Assembly: GCF_000426825.1 (NCBI RefSeq)
Contig: NZ_AUGC01000019.1
Location: forward strand, 1 to 38,438
Direction: 5' to 3'
From: Thermonema rossianum DSM 10300
Lineage (GTDB): Bacteria > Bacteroidota > Bacteroidia > Cytophagales > Thermonemataceae
DNA length: 38,438 nucleotides
A model generated the notes under the pieces. That model made no database searches. It was given only the letters and a program-made list of their open reading frames with translations, and was not told the DNA's origin. Shown here one piece after another: positions 7,955 through 15,914 of this stretch; position 1 is the stretch's first letter, and every line of letters starts with the position of its first letter. The position numbers and the translations under genes were made by a program.

Positions 7955-10135
7955 TTATGGTTGATGCCGCTTGCGGTATTCTTCCAGACCTTTTTCCAAA
8001 AATTCTATGAAGTTATCCACGTTCAGGTCATATCCCTTCGGTGGAAGCAACAAGTTTTCTTTTGGGGTTTTGCCGGGGTCGGTATCCAGCAGCGAGTAGT
8101 AGGGCTGGGCATTGGCACCAAATTCAGTGATTTGAAAATCGAAGAATTTGCGCCCGATGGTATTCTTTAGTTTGCCGTCATAGGACGATACATACTGCTC
8201 GCTTTCGGGCAGCGGGGTCTTGTCATCCACGTAAAGGGCAACTACCACGTATTGGTCGCGTAGCAACTTTAACACTCGTGGGTCGCTCCATACTTTGGCT
8301 TCCATCTCGCGGCAGTTCACACAGCCGTGTCCGGTAAAATCAATGAACAGTGGCTTGTTTACCTTCCGGGCATAAGCCACGGCTTCTTCATAATCGAAAA
8401 AGCCTTGCAAGTTATGAGGAAGCTCGAACAAATCGCCATATTTTACTTTGGCAGGAAAGTTCGAATCTGTAGCCGCCTGTCCGCCATTGCCTGCACTTTT
8501 TACTTCTATTTTGTCGAAGGTGGACATGGGCGGCAAGTAGCCCGACAGCGCTTCGAGTGGCGCGCCAAACATGCCCGGAATCAAATAAATCACAAAACTA
8601 AGGGTGACCAAGGCCAACAACAGGCGGGGCACCGACAGGCGCTCTACGGGGCTATCGTGGGGTAGTTGTATCTTCCCTAAAAGATAGAGCGTAAGGGCTA
8701 TGCCAATGGCAATCCATATTGCCAGATACACTTCGCGGTCCAGCAGGTGCCAGTGATATACCTGATCGGCCACACTTAAAAACTTGAAAGCAAATGCCAG
8801 TTCAATAAAGCCCAGCACCACCTTCACCGAGTTGAGCCATCCGCCGGAGCGGGGCAGCTTATTCAAGGCAGTAGGAAATGCCGCGAAAAAAGTAAAAGGG
8901 ATGGCAAATGCCAGTGAAAATGCCAACATACCTACAATAGGTTTAAGCACTTCGCCCCCCGCAGAAGCAATCAACAGGCTGCCGGCGATGGGCACAGTAC
9001 AAGAAAACGACACCAACACCAGGGTGAGTGCCATAAAGAAGATGCCCACCAAGCCCCCTTTGTCGGCTTGCTTATCTACCTTGGTAAGGAAAGAAGAGGG
9101 AAGCGTGATTTCGAACATCCCCAGGAAAGAAAGCGCAAAGATGACAAATACAAGGAAGAATATCAGGTTGGCCAGCCAGTGGGTACTTACTTCGTTGGCA
9201 AATTCAGCCCCTAAGAATACGGCAGCCAAGGTGCCCACAAGTGTATAGATGCCGATAATAGAAAAACCATAGAAAAAGGCTTTGCTAATGCCCTGACGGC
9301 GTGCGGCGCGCAACCGCTGCTGATAACTCTCTTCATCTTCTCCTTCTTTGCGTGCAATGTTGCCTTTCATGAAGTAGGAAACCGTCATGGGAATCATGGG
9401 GAACACGCAGGGAGTAAAGATGGCCGCCAGGCCGGCCAGAAAAGCCGTAAGGGCAAACAGCCACAAGCTTTGTTTCTTTTCGGGGGAGGTGGGGGTGGCA
9501 GGTGAGGGTGTTTGTGTGATTTCTGTGCCGTCTTGAACGCTTTTCACCACTTGGGCGCCACTGCTTACCACACTGTCGATGGCTTGCGGAAGGGTGTCTG
9601 CCGTAGTATTTACCGTGCTTTCTTCTTTCTCTTTTTCTTTATGCCCGCTTTCCTTCGCCCGGGCTTGTACACTCACCGAAAAATCGTAGCTGCCCGGTAC
9701 GCACATGCCCGTTACATTGGAGCACACTTGAAAGTTGATGCTGCCTTTTATATTGACTTCGGGCGCCGTAACTACAAATTTTTGAATAAAAGTGCCTTCT
9801 TTTTTGAAGATGGCCACTTGCCCTTCAAAAATCTCATCATATTTTTTGATGGAGTTGACCGAAAGGAGCGGTCCTGCTGCTTTCGCCCCCTGTATTTGGG
9901 CAATTTCTATTTCGGTAACCATAGGTCCCAACTCGGGGTCGAAGTCCGAAGCATACAGATACCAATCGTTATCTATTTTGGCTTTGAATACAAGCTCGAT
10001 CGTGTCGCCTACGTGGAGGGGTTGGGGGGCACGAAGGTTATGAGTCCAATGGGCGTGCTCTTCGATTTGTGCTTGTGCCCCGCCGGCGGCAAGCCACAGG
10101 CAGAGGGTCAGTAAAAAATAAAGTTTTCGTGTCAT
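7955..10135 (-). CDS. dsbD: Thiol:disulfide interchange protein DsbD family
   Basis: This 726-residue protein has all three DsbD modules. After a signal peptide (1-22), a periplasmic N-terminal domain carries the cysteine pair C138 and C145 (CSNVTGMC). A charged linker (about 155-220) leads to a CcdA-like membrane domain with eight or so hydrophobic segments (about 223-520), holding C243 (FTPCVFP) and C379 (SFSCTVP). The C-terminal thioredoxin-like domain has the motif CVNC at 605-608. The family passes electrons from cytoplasmic thioredoxin across the inner membrane to periplasmic oxidised proteins. A thioredoxin gene lies about 6.6 kb away in this window. A -7 element at 10198-10205 gives a plausible leader. 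Confidence 0.93.
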   Translation of the reverse strand: MTRKLYFLLTLCLWLAAGGAQAQIEEHAHWTHNLRAPQPLHVGDTIELVFKAKIDNDWYLYASDFDPELGPMVTEIEIAQIQGAKAAGPLLSVNSIKKYDEIFEGQVAIFKKEGTFIQKFVVTAPEVNIKGSINFQVCSNVTGMCVPGSYDFSVSVQARAKESGHKEKEKEESTVNTTADTLPQAIDSVVSSGAQVVKSVQDGTEITQTPSPATPTSPEKKQSLWLFALTAFLAGLAAIFTPCVFPMIPMTVSYFMKGNIARKEGEDEESYQQRLRAARRQGISKAFFYGFSIIGIYTLVGTLAAVFLGAEFANEVSTHWLANLIFFLVFVIFALSFLGMFEITLPSSFLTKVDKQADKGGLVGIFFMALTLVLVSFSCTVPIAGSLLIASAGGEVLKPIVGMLAFSLAFAIPFTFFAAFPTALNKLPRSGGWLNSVKVVLGFIELAFAFKFLSVADQVYHWHLLDREVYLAIWIAIGIALTLYLLGKIQLPHDSPVERLSVPRLLLALVTLSFVIYLIPGMFGAPLEALSGYLPPMSTFDKIEVKSAGNGGQAATDSNFPAKVKYGDLFELPHNLQGFFDYEEAVAYARKVNKPLFIDFTGHGCVNCREMEAKVWSDPRVLKLLRDQYVVVALYVDDKTPLPESEQYVSSYDGKLKNTIGRKFFDFQITEFGANAQPYYSLLDTDPGKTPKENLLLPPKGYDLNVDNFIEFLEKGLEEYRKRHQP

Positions 10136-10197
10136 GACTGTGTTTTATTTTATGGCTTATTCGACTGTGAAAATAAGCGATTCAATGTAAACAAAAC

Positions 10198-10205
10198 CAA
10201 AGCTA
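10198..10205 (-). promoter_or_regulatory. -7 element for dsbD
   Basis: The minus strand reads TAGCTTTG, a perfect TAnnTTTG match, 62 nt upstream of the dsbD ATG and inside the 93-bp gap after the esterase gene. No clear TTG at the -33 position was found. Confidence 0.45.
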
Positions 10206-10228
10206 ATGGTTATGAAATGATAAAGGCG

Positions 10229-11194
10229 TCAGGAAACTGACAAATGACGTTTGACAAAATCGGCTATGTGAAGATAGGCTTTTTGTCCTTCCGGCATGCG
10301 GTGGGCAAACAGATGCCACACATGCGGCATACCGTGCCATATTTCCAACTCTACGTGCACACCTTGCTGTGCCATGCGCTCGGCAAGCGCTTTGCCTTCA
10401 TCGAAAAGGAGGTCATGTGTGCCCACTTGAATGAGGGTGGAAGGAAAGCCGGCATATTCTTCCGCAAAAAGAGGTGATAAAAAGGGTTGGCGGCGGTCCT
10501 GTCCGGACGCATAGAGTTCGGCAGCCATGGCCAGGCGTTTGGGGTGCAAGATGCCGTCAAGCCATGCTTTCTTACGAATACCGGGCATCGATAGGGTCAA
10601 ATCTGCCCAGGGTGAAATCAGTACAAGCGCACGCGGCATGGGTTTGCCTTCCCGCTTGGCTTGCAAGAGTGCAGATAAAGCCAGGTTGGCACCTGCCGAG
10701 TCGCCCATCACAATGATTTGTGAGGGGGCATAACGTGTTATCAGCCAGCCGTAGGCCTGCAATACTTGGTCGGGTGGGGTGGGGAAAGGGTGTTCCGGTG
10801 CCAACGAATAATCTACGGCGAGCAATGGCAAACCGGTGGCGTTAGCCAAGCGGTGGGTAAGAGGGCGGTAGCCTGCTACACTGCCTACGACAAAGCCGCC
10901 ACCGTGTACATAAAACAATACGGGTGGGGGTTCAGTGCCGGCAGGCAGCTGCCACTCGCAAGGGATACCGTTGGCGCCCGTGCGCCGCTGCTCTATGTTT
11001 TCCGGGAGTGGAATGCGGGCGCATAAGTGTTCGAAGGTGCGACGCTCTTTTTCTAATGAAGTGGGGCGGTTGTGGCGCCACAGCTTATAAAACTGCAGCG
11101 CAATGGGGGCAATGAATGCTTGCCAGCTGTGGCGGCGAATGTGCCTTACGGTAAGTGTTTTTTGCGTGTCTTGCATGTCGTGTTGAGTGTGCAT
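10229..11194 (-). CDS. Alpha/beta hydrolase, hormone-sensitive lipase (family IV) esterase
   Basis: This is a 321-residue protein of the HSL-like esterase family. The oxyanion-hole motif HGGG is at 97-100. The nucleophile elbow GDSAG at 164-168 gives Ser166, with Asp261 in GTHDLLFDEG and His291 in GMPHVWH as the other triad members. The DYSLAPEHPFP segment after HGGG is typical of the group. These enzymes hydrolyse short-chain acyl esters in the cytoplasm. The substrate cannot be told from sequence. There is no signal peptide. A second in-frame ATG at 11176 is an alternative start. The start region lies back-to-back with the aroE promoter. Confidence 0.9.
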   Translation of the reverse strand: MHTQHDMQDTQKTLTVRHIRRHSWQAFIAPIALQFYKLWRHNRPTSLEKERRTFEHLCARIPLPENIEQRRTGANGIPCEWQLPAGTEPPPVLFYVHGGGFVVGSVAGYRPLTHRLANATGLPLLAVDYSLAPEHPFPTPPDQVLQAYGWLITRYAPSQIIVMGDSAGANLALSALLQAKREGKPMPRALVLISPWADLTLSMPGIRKKAWLDGILHPKRLAMAAELYASGQDRRQPFLSPLFAEEYAGFPSTLIQVGTHDLLFDEGKALAERMAQQGVHVELEIWHGMPHVWHLFAHRMPEGQKAYLHIADFVKRHLSVS

Positions 11195-11213
11195 ACTTAT
11201 TTTTGTACTTTTG
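11183..11213 (+). promoter_or_regulatory. aroE promoter, with two head-to-tail -7 elements
   Basis: TTG (11183-11185) is followed after 20 nt by TACTTTTG (11206-11213), a full Bacteroidota -33/-7 match. Immediately upstream is a second perfect -7 octamer, TATTTTTG (11198-11205). The expected transcription start near 11220 makes the ATG at 11224 unlikely and supports 11260 as the aroE start. Confidence 0.65.
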
Positions 11214-11259
11214 AAAGTGCGCTATGTTTTTAAACTTGTACCTGAAAATAAACGTTCAT

Positions 11260-12009
11260 ATGCCACTTTTTGGTTTAATTGGCTATCCTTTATCGCATTC
11301 GTTTTCCAAGCGCTACTTCACTGTCAAGTTTGAGCAAATGGGCTTGAAAGCGCATCGCTATGATTTGTTTGAGTTGCAAGATATTGAACTTTTCCCGGCT
11401 TTATGGAAGACTTATCCCGCTTTGAAAGGGGTGAATGTAACCATTCCTTACAAGCAAAAAGTAATTGCTTTTTTAGATGAGTTGGCAGAAGGGGCACAAG
11501 CCGTGGGGGCAGTGAACACCATAAAAAAAATGCCGGATGGGCGGCTTGTTGGGTATAATACTGACGTGGAAGGTTTTAAGCAGGCGCTTTTGCGCTGGCT
11601 GCCTCTGTCTTATTTTAAAGAATCAGGTTATGAAGCCCTGGTTTTGGGAACGGGGGGGGCTTCCAAGGCGGTAGCCTATGTGCTGGGGCAGTTGGGGGTG
11701 CCTTACCGTATGGTGTCGCGCGACAAAACCAAAGGCGATTTGACCTACCGGGACATACAAAGGGAGGGGTGGGGGAATGCCCGGCTTATTGTCAATACCA
11801 CCCCCTTGGGGATGAGTCCACAAACGGAAACGGCACCGGCTTTGCCTTACGAGCAGATAGACACGACCTTCTATCTTTATGATTTGGTATATAATCCGCC
11901 ACTGACCTGTTTCCTGAAAGAAGGCATTGAACGAGGGGCTAAAATACAAAACGGCTTGGAGATGCTTTACCTCCAAGCCGAAGCCGCATGGGCAATATGG
12001 AATCAATAA
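11260..12009 (+). CDS. aroE: Shikimate dehydrogenase
   Basis: This 249-residue enzyme reduces 3-dehydroshikimate to shikimate with NADPH in aromatic amino acid and chorismate synthesis. Substrate-binding Ser12 and Ser14 lie in YPLSHSFS, catalytic Lys65 in NVTIPYKQK, and catalytic Asp102 in GYNTD. GAVNTI at 83-88 is conserved. The Rossmann glycine motif is GTGGAS, followed by NTTPLGM and the C-terminal NGLEMLYLQAEAAW block. An ATG at 11224 would add 12 residues (MFLNLYLKINVH), which do not resemble the family start and would begin almost at the predicted transcription start, so 11260 is chosen. The 3' end contains a hairpin that works as a minus-strand terminator for the convergent TPR gene, only 4 bp away. 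Confidence 0.95.
   Translation: MPLFGLIGYPLSHSFSKRYFTVKFEQMGLKAHRYDLFELQDIELFPALWKTYPALKGVNVTIPYKQKVIAFLDELAEGAQAVGAVNTIKKMPDGRLVGYNTDVEGFKQALLRWLPLSYFKESGYEALVLGTGGASKAVAYVLGQLGVPYRMVSRDKTKGDLTYRDIQREGWGNARLIVNTTPLGMSPQTETAPALPYEQIDTTFYLYDLVYNPPLTCFLKEGIERGAKIQNGLEMLYLQAEAAWAIWNQ
11941..11980 (-). terminator. Terminator of the TPR gene, inside aroE coding sequence
   Basis: CGGCTTGGAG (11952-11961) and CTCCAAGCCG (11971-11980) form a perfect 10-bp stem with a 9-nt loop. Reading the minus strand, the stem is followed at once by TTTTGTATTTT (11951-11941). On the plus strand no T-tract follows, so the signal points only at the TPR transcript, whose stop is 34 nt upstream. It is embedded in codons of the conserved NGLEMLYLQAEAAW motif of aroE. 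Confidence 0.75.
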
Positions 12010-12013
12010 GCGC

Positions 12014-13423
12014 TTACGCTTGGGGACGATACATCTCGACCATGCGGAATATCATTTTTTGTGTTTGCAGGTCTTCAAAAAACTCATAGAGCGCTTCGTG
12101 CTTGTCAAAATCCAGCAGTAAAGCACGCTCTAAATAGTGAATAGCTTCTTGGAAGCGCGCATCGCGCAGCAGGTAAGCTACCATGCGATAGAGCAAATCA
12201 ACTTCTTCCGGGTTGGCGTCAATGCCTTCCTGCAACACTTCTATGGCCTTTTCGTAGTCCCCCTGTTCGTAGTACACATAAGACCAATGCAGCCAGCATT
12301 CGGTATCGAAGGGCATGAGTTCGGCAGCATATTGGAAGTGCTCAAGGGCAGATACCACATGCCCTACTTTGAACTCCAGCTTGGCTAAGTTTAAATAATA
12401 GTTGCCATTGAAGGGGTCCAGCTTGCAGGCTTTTTCATAATGGTGGATGGCTTCGAACCAGCGTTCCGAGGCTTCGAAACAGCAAGCAATGCCATACCAT
12501 GCTTCATCGCAGGCATCGTCTATGCGCAAAGCCTCACGGTAGTAGTGAAGCGCTTGCGATAAATTGCCCTCTTTCTCGTAGCATGCGCCTAAATAACAGA
12601 ATAGTTCGGCAGCCGGCTCGTCTTCTTTTTCAATCAGGCGTTCATAGCATTCTTTGGCTTGCCCATACTGCCCTAAGTTCATGTAGGTATTGCCCATTTT
12701 AAAAAGTGCCTGCCCGAAGTTGTCATCGATGAGCGTGGCGTATTCGAGTGCATGAAGGGCATCTTCAAAGCGTTCTATGTGGGCGTACACGTCGCCTAAA
12801 TAAAACCAAGCGTAGGCATTGTAAGGGTTGCGGTCTATTTCCTTTTTATAGAAGGTAATGCCCCGCTCTATTTGATTGCGTTGGTCAAGGCAGTGAAGGT
12901 ATTCATAGTGCACCAGGTCGTGCGCCGGATTTTTGCGAAATACTTTTTCGTACAAAGCGATGGCTTTTTCCGGCTTGCCCCAGTGCTGGTAAGCCCACGC
13001 CATCTGAAACCATATGTCGGTGTCGTCTTGCGCCCAATGCAGGGCGGTGCGTAAAGTATCTATGGCTTCTTCGAAGCGGCTGAGAATTGAAAGAATGTTG
13101 CTTTTGAGCAGGAGGGCGTCCGTTTCAGACGGATGAAGCATCAATACCTGTTCAATCAATGAGAGGGCTTCATCGTACTGTCCCAAGCGGGTCAGCAGGT
13201 CGGCTTTGTCGAGCAACAGGTCGGAAGAGAAAGGGTGTTGGCGAATGCCTATCTCGCAGGCATGCAGGGCTTCATCCCATTTGCCTTGCGAAGAGTAGTG
13301 GTCAATGATGGCCTCATAGGCTTCCACTTCAAAGAAAAACTGCTCTTGGTTGAGTAGCATCTCTTCGAAACGTTGCACCCATGAAGAGGAGTCGTTGTGA
13401 CTATGCTTGAAATTCTGAGCCAT
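12014..13423 (-). CDS. Tetratricopeptide repeat protein
   Basis: This 469-residue soluble protein is built almost wholly of about 34-residue TPR units from about residue 40 to the end. Examples are the unit at about 48-80 (GKWDEALHACEIGIRQHPFS), then GQYDEALSLIEQVLMLHPSE, then RFEEAIDTLRTALHWAQDD. There is no signal peptide and no membrane segment, and no enzymatic domain was seen. Roughly eleven to twelve repeats would form a superhelical scaffold for protein contacts. Partners are unknown. It converges on aroE with only 4 bp between stops and uses a terminator within aroE. A perfect -7 octamer lies upstream at 13460-13467. Confidence 0.9.
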   Translation of the reverse strand: MAQNFKHSHNDSSSWVQRFEEMLLNQEQFFFEVEAYEAIIDHYSSQGKWDEALHACEIGIRQHPFSSDLLLDKADLLTRLGQYDEALSLIEQVLMLHPSETDALLLKSNILSILSRFEEAIDTLRTALHWAQDDTDIWFQMAWAYQHWGKPEKAIALYEKVFRKNPAHDLVHYEYLHCLDQRNQIERGITFYKKEIDRNPYNAYAWFYLGDVYAHIERFEDALHALEYATLIDDNFGQALFKMGNTYMNLGQYGQAKECYERLIEKEDEPAAELFCYLGACYEKEGNLSQALHYYREALRIDDACDEAWYGIACCFEASERWFEAIHHYEKACKLDPFNGNYYLNLAKLEFKVGHVVSALEHFQYAAELMPFDTECWLHWSYVYYEQGDYEKAIEVLQEGIDANPEEVDLLYRMVAYLLRDARFQEAIHYLERALLLDFDKHEALYEFFEDLQTQKMIFRMVEMYRPQA

Positions 13424-13459
13424 TCAGTATAGTAATTTTACCTTAAGATAAATCCTTCG

Positions 13460-13506
13460 CAAATCTAAAACAAATTTGAGGGTTTTTTCATTACCGGAGG
13501 GTAATG
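13460..13506 (-). promoter_or_regulatory. -7 element and adjacent dyad upstream of the TPR gene
   Basis: The minus strand reads TAGATTTG at 13467-13460, a perfect -7 match, 36 nt before the ATG. Upstream, CATTACC (13489-13495), a 4-nt spacer and GGTAATG (13500-13506) form a perfect dyad about where a -33 contact would be. It may be an operator; no T-tract makes it a terminator in either direction. No strong -33 TTG was found. Confidence 0.4.
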
Positions 13507-13598
13507 TTATGTTTATTTAACTTTCAGTTGCGAAATAGACACTTCAAACAATTGAGTTGCCTGTTTGGTTTCTTTAAAAGTTCGAAACAATATTGAGC

Positions 13599-14339
13599 AT
13601 GAAGCACGAAGTGAATCGTTTTTTGGCATCCGGGCAGATGGAGTTATACATCTTGGGCCTGCTCGACGAAAAAGAAAGCCAAAAAGTGGAAAAGATGATG
13701 GAACGCCATCCGGAGCTGCAATCTGTTTATTCCGAAATGAAAAGCGCACTTGATTACTATGCTGACAAGCAGATTCAAACGCATTGTCAGAAAGAAAAGA
13801 GGCAGTCTTTACCATATCAGCAGCCGGTGCAAGGCCGTGTTTTGCCACAGGGCAGACGCCTTTGGACAGCGGCAATGGTGATAAGCGTAATATTCAACGT
13901 GCTTTTGTTTTTTTTCTATCTCAAAGAGCGTAAGGCAAATGAGGAGTTGGTTGGTCAAATGCAGTCCATGGAGCAGCGCTTTTTGGCACAGAGCGTGCAA
14001 ATGCAAGATGAGTACAGAGTGCTGTTGCATGCGCATACTTACTTTGTGCCTTTGTACCGGACGCCCGGCGACGCACAGCAAAAGGCAGTGGTTGTATGGA
14101 ACCGTCAAACGGGGGAAGGTTTCGTTTTTAGTGCTTGGTTGAGCCCGCCGCCTGAGGGGTATTGTTATCGCTTGTGGGCGGTAGATGCACAGGGGAGAGC
14201 TCACCAACTAACCGATTTGCAGCTGCACCGCATTTGCCGGACGAAAGCAAGCTATGAAGTAAGTAGCTGGAAGCTCACCTTGGAGCAGGAGAGCGGTAGC
14301 GGGCGCCAAGTGGTGGCACAAGCCGCTATGAAAGGCTAA
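13599..14339 (+). CDS. RskA-like anti-sigma factor, single-pass membrane protein
   Basis: This 246-residue protein has the order of an RskA-type regulator. Residues 11-45 (GQMELYILGLLDEKESQKVEKMMERHPEL) match the anti-sigma N-terminal helices but lack the zinc His/Cys set. One membrane segment follows at about 88-108. The C-terminal half, from about residue 155, shows the RskA-C pattern (VVVWNRQTGEGFVFSAWLSPPPEGYCYRLWAVDAQG). Such proteins hold an ECF sigma factor at the membrane. No sigma factor gene is adjacent: the upstream neighbour is the divergent TPR gene. A TTG at 13593 is an alternative start two codons earlier. The last 14 nt overlap the end of the convergent 90-residue gene. Confidence 0.75.
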   Translation: MKHEVNRFLASGQMELYILGLLDEKESQKVEKMMERHPELQSVYSEMKSALDYYADKQIQTHCQKEKRQSLPYQQPVQGRVLPQGRRLWTAAMVISVIFNVLLFFFYLKERKANEELVGQMQSMEQRFLAQSVQMQDEYRVLLHAHTYFVPLYRTPGDAQQKAVVVWNRQTGEGFVFSAWLSPPPEGYCYRLWAVDAQGRAHQLTDLQLHRICRTKASYEVSSWKLTLEQESGSGRQVVAQAAMKG

Positions 14340-14598
14340 GCTGCCGTATTTGCAGGAGCAGCTTGCGGCCGGCTTCGCTTAGTTGGCTGTCATCTATGTT
14401 TAGCGAGCGGATAATGTCTATCAGGCAATTGATTTTACCTTCCAAGGTGAAGAACTTATTTACAACGATGATGCGCTGTGATTTAAGAATGCAATAGCCC
14501 GCTTGGAAGTTGCCTTTTTCATAGCGTAAAATATAACCGGACTCACTGAGCAGCTCTTCCAGCTTTTGTAAAAAAGGTTTGTTGTAACGAATACTCAT
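14326..14598 (-). CDS. Conserved small protein of unknown function
   Basis: This 90-residue protein begins 3 nt after the receiver gene stop, so the two are very likely co-transcribed. It is mixed alpha/beta with a central hydrophobic core (YEKGNFQAGYCILKSQRIIVVNKFFTLEGKINCLIDII, about 25-62) and no membrane segment or signal peptide. I recall similar short proteins as widespread in Bacteroidota, without an assigned function; that is from memory and not checked. Its 3' end overlaps the anti-sigma gene by 14 nt in the opposite direction. The pairing with a receiver suggests a signalling accessory role but proves none. Confidence 0.7.
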   Translation of the reverse strand: MSIRYNKPFLQKLEELLSESGYILRYEKGNFQAGYCILKSQRIIVVNKFFTLEGKINCLIDIIRSLNIDDSQLSEAGRKLLLQIRQLSLS

Positions 14599-14601
14599 AG
14601 C

Positions 14602-14976
14602 TTATGCATGTAGAAGTGCTTCCACTTTTTGAAAAAGAGCATCAAAGTTAATGGGTTTCAAGACAACATCCTGAAAGCCCAAAGCTTGAAACTCGGCTTC
14701 GGAGTAATTGGGCGCATTGCCGGTGATGGCAATCACCGGCACTTGATTCTTGGGGGCGTCCAACTGCCTGATTTGTTTGAGGCAGGCAATACCGTCCAGT
14801 ACAGGCATATTCAGGTCCAATAAAACCAAGTCGATGCTTTCCTTTTGTAATATATCCAGCACTTGTTGCCCATTTTTGGCAACCAGTATGCGATAGTCTT
14901 TCAACTCAAATACACGCTTTACAAGGTTCTGTATCACAGAACTGTCTTCACCAATCAGTATTGTTTTGCTGCTCAT
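14602..14976 (-). CDS. Stand-alone response regulator receiver (CheY-like)
   Basis: This 124-residue protein is a receiver domain only. The acidic pair is E10-D11 (ILIGEDSS), the phospho-acceptor is Asp54 (VLLDLNMPVLDG), the switch threonine is in VIAITGNA, and the conserved lysine is in VVLKPINFD. There is no output domain, so it must act through protein contacts, like CheY or a phosphorelay intermediate. No histidine kinase is nearby. It leads the two-gene unit with the 90-residue protein. Confidence 0.93.
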   Translation of the reverse strand: MSSKTILIGEDSSVIQNLVKRVFELKDYRILVAKNGQQVLDILQKESIDLVLLDLNMPVLDGIACLKQIRQLDAPKNQVPVIAITGNAPNYSEAEFQALGFQDVVLKPINFDALFQKVEALLHA

Positions 14977-15084
14977 GCTTGTATATGTTAATGTAAATTT
15001 TATGCGAAATTAGCATTAGGAAAATACAATCTTGGGCTTGATTTTTGCTAAAATAAAAACAATAACAGAAAACACAGAAGAATC

Positions 15085-15333
15085 ATGGAAGAAATTTTAC
15101 AAACATTGCGCGACATTCTGTCTGAAAAGCTGGGTATTCAACCGGCATCCGTCACGCCCGAAGCCCACTTGGTAAAAGATTTGGGGATAGATTCGCTCGA
15201 TTACATTGAGATTATTATGGAGTTGGAACAGGTGTACAATATGTCTATTCCCGAAACTGATTCCGAGCACTTCAAGACGGTGGAAGATGTGATGCTCTAT
15301 ATCCATGATAAGAAACTGAAAAAGACAGCCTGA
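15085..15333 (+). CDS. Acyl carrier protein
   Basis: This 82-residue protein has the full ACP four-helix pattern, with the phosphopantetheine attachment Ser37 in LGIDSLDYIEIIMELE. It is strongly acidic. It lies alone, not beside fabF or fabG, so it may be a dedicated carrier instead of the main fatty acid synthase ACP; sequence alone does not decide. A terminator follows at 15387. Confidence 0.88.
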   Translation: MEEILQTLRDILSEKLGIQPASVTPEAHLVKDLGIDSLDYIEIIMELEQVYNMSIPETDSEHFKTVEDVMLYIHDKKLKKTA

Positions 15334-15386
15334 CTTTTAATTACCTTTTACGCTCATATTGAGAACTGACTTACTTGCATGCCCCG

Positions 15387-15430
15387 GGCACCTCTTGCCG
15401 TTCATTTGAACGAGAGGTGCCTTTGTTGTT
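15387..15430 (+). terminator. Terminator of the ACP gene
   Basis: GGCACCTCT (15387-15395) pairs with AGAGGTGCC (15413-15421). The inner CGTTCA/TGAACG (15399-15404/15407-15412) can pair too, leaving a 3-nt bulge. The sequence TTTGTTGTTT follows. Confidence 0.8.
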
Positions 15431-15640
15431 TGGTGTGGGAGAGAAAAAGAAATAAGAGAGGGGAATGCTGAAAATTTGAGCACAAGCAAAAAAAGCCACT
15501 GCTTTTTGTAGCTTGGTTTGATAGAGCTCTCGAGATGGCAAGCTGCACCTCGCTTGTTTGGGCTGAAAGGCTATGTGGAGGGCAGGCACCGGCGCGCTTT
15601 TGATATGGGGGGGGTGTTTGAGCAGCACGCACAAACCATA

Positions 15641-15663
15641 AAAAAAGCCCGGCATTTGCCGGG
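15641..15663 (-). terminator. Terminator of cold-shock gene 1
   Basis: CCCGGC (15648-15653) and GCCGGG (15658-15663) form the stem. On the minus strand it runs into six or more Ts (15646-15641). It lies 25 nt beyond the csp1 stop. Confidence 0.8.
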
Positions 15664-15688
15664 ATTTCAACGTTATGCGATGTATATG

Positions 15689-15880
15689 TTATACTAACTC
15701 AACATTCACAGCGTTCATTCCTCTACGACCTTCTTGCAAGTCGAAGGCTACTTCATCATCTGACCGGATTTCGTCGATAAGTCCACTCACGTGAACAAAA
15801 TACTCTTGATTTGAATCCAAGTCGCGAATGAAACCATAACCTTTAGTTTCATTGAAGAATTTTACAATACCTTTGTACAT
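15689..15880 (-). CDS. Cold-shock protein 1, CspA family
   Basis: This 63-residue protein is a single cold-shock domain. RNP1 is KGYGFI (13-18) and RNP2 is YFVHVS (27-32), the aromatic nucleic-acid-binding face of RNA-chaperone Csp proteins. It differs from cold-shock protein 2 at only three positions: Arg39, Ala45 and Arg53 here against Lys, Thr and Lys. It has its own promoter (15915-15945) and terminator. The predicted 5' leader is only about 28 nt, so the long structured leader of E. coli cspA is absent. Confidence 0.95.
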   Translation of the reverse strand: MYKGIVKFFNETKGYGFIRDLDSNQEYFVHVSGLIDEIRSDDEVAFDLQEGRRGMNAVNVELV

Positions 15881-15914
15881 GATAATAATTGATAATTAAA
15901 TAAATACTATGAAA

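Larger units (their letters stand above)
15334..15688. other. Gene-free interval between ACP and cold-shock genes
   Basis: The interval contains the ACP terminator (15387-15430), the csp1 terminator (15641-15663), and one further hairpin. In that hairpin AAAAAGC (15490-15496) pairs with GCTTTTT (15501-15507) across loop CACT, extended by CAAGC/GCTTG at 15483-15487/15511-15515. No promoter or credible gene accompanies the middle hairpin. Minus-strand open frames across it have no recognisable product. Confidence 0.6.

Noticed and set aside
15483-15515. Hairpin in the ACP/csp1 interval as a third terminator or sRNA
   Set aside because: No promoter-like octamer or gene accompanies it, and the T-tract after it is weak.
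15371-15670. Minus-strand open frames between ACP and csp1
   Set aside because: They run through two terminators and lack any recognisable motif or promoter.
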